Assembly: GCA_010279815.1 (NCBI GenBank)
Contig: QEOQ01000663.1
Coordinates: forward strand, 454,541 to 518,540
Length of the DNA stretch: 64,000 nt
Origin: Brachionus plicatilis
Lineage: Eukaryota > Rotifera > Eurotatoria > Ploima > Brachionidae
Direction: 5' to 3'
Shown here: piece by piece, positions 1 to 10,734 of the stretch
How the letters are laid out: each line of letters begins with the position of its first letter
Numbering within the stretch: the first letter of the stretch is position 1
Translations under genes and position numbers: made by a program
Notes under the pieces: model-generated
Seen by the model: only the letters and a program-made list of their open reading frames with translations
What the model was told of the DNA's origin: nothing
Databases searched by the model: none

Positions 1-496
1 TTTTCCATTTAATCAAACTATTAAAAAAAAAACACAGAGGAAAGAGTTCTATTACTCAGAGCCATTTTAATTTTGAAATAAACTTTAAAAAAAAAAAAAA
101 AAAAAGTTGTGATGGAATAAGTGAGATATCTTTGAAATAGTTAGACAATTTAGGAAAAGCGGGATATTATGCGGAAAGCGAGATATCTAAGGAATAATGA
201 GACAAAAAATATTTAAAAACATTTATTTGACATTTTATAACTTTTTTTAAATTTTAGTAAATATTTTGGATTTGATTTTGATAATTAATTTATTGAATTT
301 TAATTAAAAGAAACATTCCTTTATTTTGACAGTTATAAATTTTTTTTAATGTGAAAATTTTTTAAAAGAGGATAGGTAACAAAACCAGATGTTATTTAAT
401 TAAGTCTTTATTTAATGGTATTTATTTATTCTTTTGGTTGATTAATAAAATATACATAACATTTTTTAATTTGTTAATTCCATAATTTTCAACCAA
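1..496. other. AT-rich noncoding DNA
   Basis: No gene is visible. The stretch is A/T homopolymer-rich, with a long poly-A run near 88-105 and no open frame with protein-like composition. Confidence 0.6.
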
Positions 497-718
497 TCAA
501 ATTCAGGCAAAATGTTCTTATTGTACATTTTTATATTTTTACATTTTTGAGAGAAAAAATAAAAATCTCAAAATAAAAGAACCTAAAAAAATTTTCATTC
601 AAGAAAAGTAATAATTAAATAAAAGTAATAAGTTCTTTTATTTTGAGATTTTTATTTTTACTCTCAAAAATGTAAAAATATAAAAATGTACAATAAATAA
701 CATTTTGCCTCAAATTCA
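497..718. mobile_element. Foldback MITE with 9-bp target-site duplication
   Basis: The element proper is 506-709 (204 bp). Its arms 506-582 and 632-709 are inverted copies matching at 75 of 78 aligned columns, separated by a 49-nt A/T-rich loop. Both ends start GGCAAAATGTT when read inward. The element is flanked by the identical 9-mer TCAAATTCA at 497-505 and 710-718, which reads as a target-site duplication. It codes for nothing and would have been moved in trans. A 9-bp duplication with GG-starting termini fits Mutator-like (MULE) elements best. If the terminal A is counted in the inverted repeat, the duplication is 7 bp, so the superfamily call is inference. Near-identical arms suggest a recent insertion. 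Confidence 0.85.
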
Positions 719-810
719 ATAGTTTAAAGAATCATTAATTTATAATTTACTCATATTACATAGTTATAAATTATAAATTTTATTTAAAAAAAATTTTCAA
801 AAAAAAAACT

Positions 811-975
811 TTAGTTAATAATTTTAGTTTAGTCGACTAAAAATAAGTTTACTAAAAACTAGTCGACTAATAATTAGTTAACTAAAAATAAGCGGACTAA
901 AAATTAATTAACTAAAAACTAGCTGGCTAAATTTTAGTTAACTAAAACTATTCGACTAAATTTTAGTTGACTAAA
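811..975. repeat. 15-bp tandem repeat with palindromic units
   Basis: The pentamer ACTAA (CTAA in the diverged copy at 926) recurs at 836, 851, 866, 881, 896, 911, 926, 941, 955 and 970, a period of 15 bp with one 14-bp step. Alternate units carry a SalI-like core (AGTCGACTAA) or an HpaI-like core (AGTTAACTAA), giving a 30-bp higher-order unit. Most cores are near-perfect palindromes. Divergence grows toward both ends. Confidence 0.8.
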
Positions 976-3236
976 CTAAAGAGAAAACTCCCATCACTAA
1001 AAATCTTGTATAATTTTGTTTATAAATAAGAGTTAAAAATTAGTAAAAAGTTAAGTTTTATTTGCAAATTTTAATTGGTAAATTTTCAGTTTTTTTTCAA
1101 ATTTATAATAGTATATGTTAAGGTTTTAGTAAAAATTCTCATCCAGAAAAATTTTTTCAAATTGCGCATTCTAACTTTTCAATACACTCTCATTGTGAGA
1201 CTATATAGCTCGTCTGCTTCGTTCCTCGCAAAAAAATTGATAAAAAATACATTTTTATTTAAATCAAAAACTAAAAATTTTGACTTGAAATTTACACTTG
1301 ATCATGAACTTCAATTTGCCAGAGAGAACTTTAAAGAATAATTAAATGAAAATCTCCTCTTTTTCTTTAATCTATTTGTAATATTTCTTGGTCTGCTGGT
1401 AGACTTTTATTACCCAGTCAGACTTCTCAAGTCCTATTCTAGACTCGAGGGTTTCGGATCAACACAATAAGGTTTTTTATAACTTTATTGGGACACGAGG
1501 TCCAAATCCAAAACAAATTAATATAAAACAAAACTTAAATTATATAGAAAAAACTAAACTAAAAAAAAACTAATAACTAAACTAAACTGAAAACATATAT
1601 ATAGTAAATTGTACATGTGAATGCAAGCTTCCAGTTGTGCAAAAAAAACTTCTTTTTTGAGACGTCTACATATTATTTATAGAATTAGTATTTGATTAAA
1701 GCCTTGAGTTAAGGACATTGTGAATTTTCGAACAAAAAATAAAAAAAATATTTTTAAATTGGAAAATTTATTTTATTTTAAGTCCAAAATTGTTCTGTAA
1801 AATTTATCAGCTGATTCAAATATTGTGTTTGCAAGAACTCTGCATTAAAGTACATGTATTGAGAAATCATTAAAATTATTTTGCAGATTTTTTAAAGGAA
1901 AAAAATTTAACTAATACCTTTGGATCAGCTAATTAATTCAAAGGAACGATATTGTATCTTATTACAATTTAAAACTTTTGTTTTTATTTTCGTTACGAAA
2001 CCACGTTGCCGATTTATGTAATTTTATAAATTGAATAACAAAAGCTTTTTAATAGTTAGCTGTAACTTAATGCTAAGCGATGTGGATAAAGAATCGAGTG
2101 TTCTTTAATTTTTAGAATTTTTGGGAAAATCAATTATAACGATGTGCTTTATAAATAAAAAACTGATTGTTACACTTTTTAATATTTTGTAATATTTTGA
2201 AAATTTTCGTGCATCTTAAAAAAAAATCAATTAAAATTTATTTAATTATCATAAAAAAGGGCTTGATATATTTACGGCTATTTTGAATTTTCTGATATAT
2301 CTAAGCTAAAATATTTAAAATGTAAAAATTAAAAAGATCCGAAAACAAATTTATATAAAATTTATATATTTTATATATTTTACACAATTTAATCAAAAAG
2401 TCAGAAAATTAATCAATTTTCTGACTGAAAATTAAAAGATATTTCTTTAGATATTCTTTAAATATTCTAAGAAATTATGAAGAAATTTTCTACAAATTTT
2501 ATTTGAATAATTTTGTTTTAAATCTCTACATTTTCTTTAAAAAATAAAGAAATGATACTGAAATTTTAAAGATCTTTTACAAATCTTCAATAAATCTTCA
2601 ATTTTTCGTTGACTGGGAGATAAGAAGATAAGTTTTTAACTCTAAGAGGGATGTTCTTTGAAAAAATGATAAAATTTATGATGACATTTGATTATTTAGA
2701 TTAATAAAACGACCATTTATTTATGTTACTAAAAAATAATATTCGATTTTCATTGTTTATTTCAATAATGACTTTATTGGGAATCAAACCCAATGAAATT
2801 TTTTATTTTTTTTGACATAATTTAATTTTAAATATTTTTAATATTTAATTTTTAATTCATTTATTTGAATAATGATAGAATAATTGAAATTAAATTATTC
2901 AAAAAAATTTATTTACACATTATCTTCCAAAAATAAGATAATTTTTTTTAAATTTAAAAAAAATGAATTCCAAATTTAAAAAAAAACTGATAATCAGCAT
3001 TTATTCAATAGAACCAATTGATACGAGAATTTTTTAAGCATCAGTCTGTCTTTTGGTTATAAAATATTTGTATCTTGTCGATTTAATTTTAGTAAAATAA
3101 CTTGAAATAAAAAAATTACAAAATTTAAAAAAATAATCATTAAAAATAGAAAAGAACAAAAAAAGCGAAAATTAAACATTTTTTTATTAACTTTTCAGTT
3201 AGATTAACACAAAAACATTAATATTTTCATTAAGAC
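976..3236. other. Noncoding DNA between repeat and TMEM198
   Basis: I see no gene here. An open frame near 1075-1341 has no ATG and is not called. The only clear structure is a perfect 12-bp hairpin at 2399-2426 with a 4-nt loop. The segment 1390-1510 is less AT-rich but unrecognised. Confidence 0.5.
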
Positions 3237-5639
3237 TCATTTCTTTTTTGACGGAGTGCCACTTTTGGTCTTACTTTTGTTTGAACTCAAAGACGACGAT
3301 GTGTTGACTAAAGCAGTGTCGTTTAAATTCGATGAAGAGGACAATTTGGTCTGAATATTGTTGATGAAATCCTGAGATAAAACATCTCCATTGTTCCGTC
3401 TCATTTGGTACAAATGCCTAAATTTCTCATCCGACGAGCTTTTATCTTTGTCTTTGTCGCGTTCCCGACTACTACTATTTCTGTGCTGATTAATTTTATT
3501 ATGCATTAATTGTGGGATACTGGTTTGCGAGGCCAGCGAGCTTGGAAGCTTGGGTGGTGGTTGGTTGGGAACTGGAGGCGGTAGAGGACTCGAGTTTTGA
3601 CTAGAAACCAATGGAGGTGCTGATGGAGCGGGTCTTGGCGAGGCCGAAATTGTCGAAGTCGCCGTGGTTTGAGAGTTAACGTCACTGTTTAGCTTAAGAG
3701 GTATTAGTTGACAAGTGGAGGAAGTTGAGGCCGACGATGTAGTCGATGTGGTGGTAGAGGTTGAAGTAGTTAAGGGATTTTTTCTAGATGCCTTTTGTTT
3801 TTTAGATTCTTTTTTGGGAGATTTCATGACTTCAAAGGAAATTATCTCAATATTGTCCGTGTCTCTGCTCTTGTTTCGCTTTCTCCTTGGTCTTGGGCTT
3901 TCACTGGACCCTACCGAGTAGTTCAAATGCTGATTAGTGTCGTAGTTCTCATTTGAGTGACGGCCCGATTCGACCAGAAGAAAAGTGTCATTGTGGCCCC
4001 CAATGCCGATGTCAGAATCCGTGCTTCTTGAGCTCGTGTTGTAGTTTGGACCGTGTTTTTGATGACCTGCATTTTCAATGTGGGATTTTAAGCGAATTTT
4101 TTCCAAATTTGCGCTTCTCTTTTTTCGACTTCCGCGAATCACTTTCAAAAATTTAATTTTAATTTTTAATTCCATCAAATTCAAAAAAAAAAATGTTATT
4201 CAAAGCGTTTTAAAAATGTTAAAGTAAACACACAAAAAGCTTAGACTGTTATTTTATTTAGAAGAGCTAGGGAAAATAAATAGTTTTATTAAATTTTTTT
4301 AAAATTCTTTAATACCTATTCTAGGCTCGTATGTTGGTATCCCTTTATCTGATACATTTTTTATTCATATATAAATATTTTTAAAAAACATAAACATTAG
4401 CTGATTTAAGTAAAAAAGAAAAGAAATTTTTTTTGTATCGATTGGGACCCAACTTGTCAAAATTAAAAGTCAAGCAAATCAATCAAATTAAGCGTAAAAC
4501 ATGCACTAAAAAATCAGCTAATGTTTTTTTTTTTTTTTGTTAAATAAAAAAAGCTTACATTTATGCCAAGACTCTCGATGGTCATAACTTCGGGCAGTTA
4601 TTAATAATTGAATTAGCAGACTGAATAAAAGCATGATAAAAAATGAGCCAAAAATGGTCCATGTGTACCAGCATAGTCTGTCATGAGCTGACGAGTACAA
4701 TTTTAAGACAAGTCCTAGTGCACCGCTAGTTTGGGCAAAATCAGAGCTAGTCGAGTTTAGTTTGGTGGTGGTGGTAGCTGGCATTTTGGTTGTGGCCAAA
4801 GCTCTATTGGCCATTTTTAGGTACTCCTGTCCAGGCTTTAGCAGCGCTTTTTGCCTCTCGAACATATTGAACGCGTTACCATTGACCCGGTACAGTTCAA
4901 GTATGTAATCAATAAGAAGGTTATTTTCGACAAAAAAGTCCAAGGATACCACAAGTAGGAGCGAACCAATTGAGCTTGTGTTCAAAATAGTCATTGATCT
5001 TTGAAATTTAAGGGACAGACTAGCCTGAATAGTGGCGCATACAAATAAAAGTAAGATGCACATCCATGCAGACTTATTGCCATAGAAAAGATCAATGAAA
5101 ATAAGAATGCATGTGGATACAGCTATGGAGCCCATGATGCCTAGGATAAACAGACCTATGTACTGGACCAAGAGGGCGACAAAAGCGAATAAAACACCGA
5201 TTGACAGAGATATGATTAAATTTTCGATTAGAGTTAGTTGCTTTTGTTCCATGAGGATTAGATAGATAATACTGGAGCCAAGCGAAAAGCCACATATGAA
5301 CGTGGACAGCTTTAAGAAGCGATAGCCAATAGTGGCAAAAAAAAGTCCAAAAAGCAGTAAAGCTATAGATATGATTAGTTTATAGGTGAGATGTTGTTGG
5401 TATTGAATGTCCGCTGATTCTACATTGAGCGCTTTTGAATTCGGAAAGTTAAAACTTTGAAAATTAAAATCGCCCAGGTCTATTTGATGAATAAAAGAAA
5501 TGCTCAAAGGAAGATGTGAGAACAAGAGTTTGTAGTTGCATTGGTCGAATATGTCCGTCTTGCTTTGGTACACAGATGTGTTTGTTTGGTTTGCGGTCAC
5601 TTCCAAACGAGTTAAATTAGTCGATGATGGTCTCGACAT
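3237..5639 (-). CDS. TMEM198: TMEM198-like seven-pass membrane protein
   Basis: Reconstructed as two exons, 5639-4559 and 4141-3237, giving 661 aa. The 417-bp intron has donor GTAAGC at 4558 and acceptor AAG ending at 4142, and the split codon closes in frame. Residues about 86-350 hold seven hydrophobic segments, the TMEM198 (DUF4203) arrangement, with a long loop before the last one. The second exon encodes a basic, Ser/Pro-rich cytoplasmic tail. It starts with an IRGSRKKR-type basic stretch, and near residues 608-626 carries RRNNGDVLSQDFINNIQTK. This resembles the NGDVLS-type motif that I recall from vertebrate TMEM198 tails, which supports joining the exons. Vertebrate TMEM198 helps casein kinase 1 phosphorylate LRP6 in Wnt signalling; a role here is inferred. 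The tail is much longer than in vertebrates. A TAG splice acceptor lies 5 nt before the ATG. Confidence 0.85.
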
Positions 5640-6138
5640 TTCGTCTAAAATAAAAACTCAACCACTTTTTACTTTTCAAACGAAAAAATTATCATTTTTT
5701 TTAAATCTAAATAAATTAAATTTTAAATTCAAAATTTATAAACATGCTTTTGAGCGGTGTCTATATTTAAAACTAAGAATATACACTTAAGGAATTTTAT
5801 TTTCTATTCTAGCTCGTTTGTTCTTAAGCTAGTTTTTGTTGTTGTTGTTGTTGATTGTTTGGTAATCTATGAATAAATCCAAGTCGAGTTTACATGGTTG
5901 CCATGTCCATTTAAAAACTAATCACTAAGAAAATTTTTTCTTCAAAAAAAATTAATTTTACTCTAAATCTTTTCCGAATAATTTCCGAATCGATATCGGA
6001 AAATCGATTCGATTTTCAGTTATAAGCATTTTTTCACGTAATTTATTAACATGAAATAAATTTTTTAAGAAAATTAGTCGACATAACCCTTAAGGCATAA
6101 GTTGTACCAACCCATAGACCATAATTTTTAGATTAATA
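5640..6138. other. Upstream flank of TMEM198
   Basis: Contains the 5' flank of the minus-strand TMEM198 gene, including the acceptor-like TTTTAG at 5650-5645 and a (TTG)6 microsatellite at 5836-5853. No gene is seen. Confidence 0.5.
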
Positions 6139-6262
6139 TAACGTAATTATCCGAATTTAGTGACATGTCACTATAGAATCTTTTACATGTTATAACAGCG
6201 TGTCATTAAAATAGAGTACTCAATTTTAAAGACATGTCACTCAATTCGGATGGTTACGTTAT
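6139..6262. mobile_element. Inverted-repeat element, probable MITE
   Basis: Outer arms of about 31 bp, 6139-6169 and 6232-6262, are inverted copies with about three mismatches, sharing ACGTAA, ATCCGAATT and AGTGACATGTC blocks. If the inverted repeat starts at ACGTAA the flanking dinucleotide is TA on both sides, as for Tc1/mariner-type elements. No coding capacity. The class is inferred; the inverted repeat itself is plain in the sequence. Confidence 0.6.
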
Positions 6263-9200
6263 TAAGTATTTTTTTGAGTATTTCTTTTTTTTTTTCTTTG
6301 ATCGGAGTATTTTTTCTAATTTAACTTTTGACTACTACAAATAAAAATTTTAAGATACCAAAAATTCGTGTTTAATTTACGCATTTTTTAATTCCGAACT
6401 TTTAAAAATAAATTAAAAAAAAACAAAATTTAAAAAAAATATTCAGTTTGTAAATTTTTTTTCGGATAAAATTTGGAAAGCTCTATTCACATTTTAATAA
6501 AAGGTTTAACTAGAAATAGAACAAAGATTTCTTACTTTTCTAAATCTAATTTGAATATAAAACTAGGCCGCTTAATTTAAATGTTTAATACTTTACAAAA
6601 TTTATACCAACTATCTTTAATATTCAATCTGGACATGAAATTTTAAACCCAATTATTGCGTTGTTATGTAAGCCTGGTAAATTAGTCCATTTAATTGCGT
6701 ATTTTGTTTGATGGAATAACTAGGAGTTGAAAAAAGAGTTGTAATATTTTCATATTTATAAATTCATTAATTTATGATTTATGATTATAAACAAATTCTT
6801 TTCAAAAGAATGCTCATTTGTTTTGATTTTTGCAAGTCTTTTTTTTATTTTAAATTTAATTTTTAAGAATTTAATTAAAATGCTCAGTGAAACAAATTAT
6901 TCGATTTTTGTAACAAAAAAATTTCAACTTGCTAAAATAAAAATTAATTTTGTCTTAAATTTATTTGATATGAAAACATGAAACACGATTAACTGAAGAA
7001 AAAAAAAAGATTTGTAAAGTGATCAACGATTTAAAACGATACTTGAGCCTATTTTAAAAAATAAAGTTTTGCCGCATAGATTTCCTATCTTTGGCTCAGA
7101 ATAGCGTGATTTAAGCAACTAAAGCCCGAGTTTACAAAGCACTTGATACAATTCAATTAGAAGTGAGTTAAAAACCTAAGTTTTCTCATAAAAAAAACAA
7201 AGGTAAGAAAACTCAAGCCTATTTTTAAATAAAAGTTTTATGTTTCAAATTATCCTTAGATACTTGGTTAATATTTTATCTAGAATTAATCTTCTAATTA
7301 GCTATTCAATTTCTTTTGTTTCGAAAATTTGAAAAAAAAATTAGCTCATACAAATCAAACTACTTTTAGCTTAAAATTTTGTTATAATTTTTGCTCCAAA
7401 GGCCAACTCAACTTGAACTAATGCTCGCCACTTTTTGACTAATCCGCTTCAAATGGACCCATTTATCTTAATTCCTAATCGGCTATATGCCCTATTTGCC
7501 AACAAACTTTCTTTAATAAATATTTACTGACAAAAAATTGAGACTGCGCATAGAATCCATGCTGAAAATCTGCACGATTTACCAATAAAGCCCTCTAATG
7601 GAATTGTTTTTTTCTGAACCACGGCCAGGATTCACAAATTTAACTGTCCATTTTGAATAAAACAGTTGCAGTCCAACTCACATGGAATTATAATATTCTT
7701 TCAGCAACCTCGGCTAGCTTAAATTGCCCTAATTCCAACTCTATCTTTCATTGAGCTTAGTTCTTTTTTCTCTCGAAAAAAAAAATTGATTAAAATAAAA
7801 TTAGTTTATGATTGAATCGAGAAGAATAGAGGCAACAACAAAAAATTAATTTCCGAATCAAGTGCATGAAAAAGCTCATAGTTTCCTATTAGCGAATATT
7901 AGGGTTTAGATGAAGAAGAAGAAGATGAAAAAAAAGAGAAAGAATAGAGATAACAAAGATAAAGAAGCCTTTTGCAATCGAAGATATTTGCATCTTTATT
8001 TAGTTCGCTTTCAAACCAACTGACCGATTAACTAGCCAACACAAAGAGCAAAATTGATCCAAGTTGAAAGTATAAATAACATAATGAATTAAACACATAT
8101 TGCTCTATTCATTAAATAAATGAATTTTTGAGTTTATCTATTCTTTTTTATTTTAAATCAAACGAAAATTTTTTAATATTACTTGACTAATTAGATACTA
8201 AATGTTTTCAGGTCCAAATCCCTGCTTCAAATGCTCACTCAATTGGTCAAATCTTGAACTTTTAAAGTTTTTTTTTAAACTCTCAAATCTCCTAGAACAA
8301 TTACGAGTATTGAATGAGAAAAAAAAAATTATTTTTCTAAACTAATATTGACACTTGATCTTAGTCTAAATAATTAAAACAATCTTAGTTTTTTGTTTCA
8401 AATTAAAAAAAAAATCTTCTAAAATTTGAATTAAACAGATAAACCTGAAGTATTTTGAGAAAAATGAGCTTGTGAATGAGAATTTATGTTCGTCTAAAAT
8501 GTTTAATGTGAGCATATGTTTGCTCAATTTAATCAGTTCAACAAAAAAAATATCCTAATTTAATTACTTTAAATTATCTTGAAGAGATTAGACTTTTTAT
8601 TATTTAACAATTGTAAAATGAATGCCGTTGGTACGGCTTGAACCAAAGAAAACATTTTTTAGCTTAAAAAATGGAAGCGTTAGCAGCAATGTCTTTTTTG
8701 ATAAGATAAGCTTAATCTCCAATACTTTTAAAAAATAACTTGATTGCCTCAATGATAAGACCTCTTTTGCTAATCTTACACAAAATGGGTTACATAACTT
8801 GGAGCAACTTTGGTAAGTAGCGTGAAATGAATTTTAATTATTGAATTGTTGAAGTTTAAAAAAAAGAGTTGAGTTGGAGTTTTTTAAATTAAGCTACATT
8901 CGCCAAATGAACTAAAAACAATATGCTTGTCGATTTTGGCAAGCTTGGTTCTTGTTGTTTTTGCTCACCAACCAACTTCAATCAAATGATAACGATGTTT
9001 ATTGAAATTAAGTAAACAACTAAATTATATTTAGAGAAATTTATTCTAATCGATTCGACTATCACCGACTCCATCATAGATATATTCTTATCTAAACTAA
9101 ATATCTTTAAAATGTTGTTTATAAATTAAGTTATCAACGAAGCAAAGTGTTTAAGCTATTTTTAATCTAAAGAAAATTATCAACTAAAACAAAAATTGGT

Positions 9201-10420
9201 CCAAGCTAGAATTTAAATAAAATTTTAAATTGAGAGAATTATTTATGTTCGTTGACCTTAGTTTAAAAAAGCGCAAAAAAATAATTTGATCAAAATATTT
9301 ACCAAGACCGAATTTTTTAATTTTCAATTATCATGAATTTACAATCAATTTTTTTCATGCGAATTTAACAATTTTAAATTTTTTCCGATCAGACATAATT
9401 TATCTGCTTTGAATGCATCTTTTCAAACAAATTATTTATTATATTTACTCTTGTTTGTCTTAGATTCTTATTAAATATAATAAAACTGGAAAAATTAAGG
9501 ATTTTGAAATTTTAGAAGAAATAAATAATTTAAAAACTTTACCAAGTATAATTAATTTTTTATTTTTTTCAATACAGTGTTAAAGCTCCTTCAGATTAAA
9601 AATTAAAAAATAATCCAAAAAATGATTAAGATAAAATAAATTAAAATATCGAAGAAAATTAAAATAGAATGAAAAAAAGCATTATGAATTAAAAAAAAAA
9701 TTTAACTTTAATCGGAAAATGCTCAAATAGATTTACATGAGTGATAATCGAAGATTTAAAAACTAGTTATGCTTCAATTTTGAACAAGTTTAAATATTAA
9801 ATTTTTCAAACTAAAATTTCCATCTAGACAAATGTGAACAAAATAAGTCATCAATTTTGAAATATAAAATTAATGCGTTATAAATTGTCACATATTCGAA
9901 ACAAAGAAATATTCATTCACATTAGGATTAAATCTAACTGATCCTAATCCTTATCGATTTTCCCAAACATTGACCAATTTACATCTTTATGTTAAAAGTC
10001 ACGGGTTTATTCAAATTACTATGTATTTAAGTACAAATGGAATTATTTTTTTCTTATGCCGAATTTAATAATAATTTCCCGCATGAATAATTATCGAACG
10101 TATTCAAACCCGCTGGGAATTTTATATCGATTCTTTTTGCCAAATTTTCATAATTTAAAATTGAAAACAGTTTTTTAATTCCTCTTTATTATTAAATTTT
10201 ATGCTAATAAAAAGTTATTATAAGACAATTTCTATATTTTATTCAATATGATTTTATTTCCAATATCATCTCTTATTCTTAGCTAAGGGATAATTCGCAA
10301 GTGGTCTTTACACTAGATGATTTCAATCTCATTTAATTTATGTAATACATTTTTAAAAAGTTAAACCTTTACTTCTTAAATTTTGAATTTCATTTAATAA
10401 AATAAAAAAAAAATATTGTA
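6263..10420. other. Gene-poor AT-rich tract
   Basis: About 4.1 kb without a supportable gene. Open frames are short, Lys/Phe/Asn-rich and typical of AT-rich noncoding DNA. No tRNA, rRNA or transposase remnant was recognised. Confidence 0.5.
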
Positions 10421-10734
10421 GGGTTAATCAGAGTTGTTTAAGTCACAAGTCTCAAATCAAGTCCAAGTCCGGACTTTTTTTTTTCAAAAGTCCGACCAAA
10501 GACTTTAATCTTTTTTTTCCAAAAAAAAGTCCAAGTCCAGGCTTTAAAATTTTGAATACTGAAGAAGAAATTTATGCAAATATTGCAAAAAAAATCTGAT
10601 ATATGGCAAATCTATTGCATTAGACAATCCAAGAGTACATTAATTTTTTGATATGAAGCCTGATCTATCAAATTTAAAAAAAAATTCTTGACTTGGACTT
10701 TTTTTTGGGACTTTTAAACAACTCTGGGATTAAT
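10421..10734. mobile_element. hAT-type MITE with 8-bp target-site duplication
   Basis: The element is 10429-10726 (298 bp). It begins CAGAGTTGTTTAA and ends with the inverse TTAAACAACTCTG. CAG..CTG termini of this kind are characteristic of hAT elements. Flanking 8-mers GGGTTAAT (10421-10428) and GGATTAAT (10727-10734) match at 7 of 8 positions, the duplication length expected for hAT. Subterminal copies of CAAGTCCAAGTCC / GGACTTGGACTT-like motifs occur near both ends, as in many hAT elements where they bind transposase. There is no open frame, so it is non-autonomous. Confidence 0.8.

Noticed and set aside
1075..1341. 88-codon plus-strand frame with an RLYSSSASF segment that resembles a mitochondrial presequence
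   Set aside because: It starts with TTG, has no ATG in frame and no convincing upstream exon; Phe/Lys/Ile-rich composition fits chance in AT-rich DNA.
1390..1510. Less AT-rich segment considered as a tRNA
   Set aside because: No cloverleaf with correct stem lengths can be drawn and no T-loop consensus is present.
6781..6981. 66-codon hydrophobic plus-strand frame
   Set aside because: Phe/Leu/Lys/Asn only, no family resemblance, no splice or context support.
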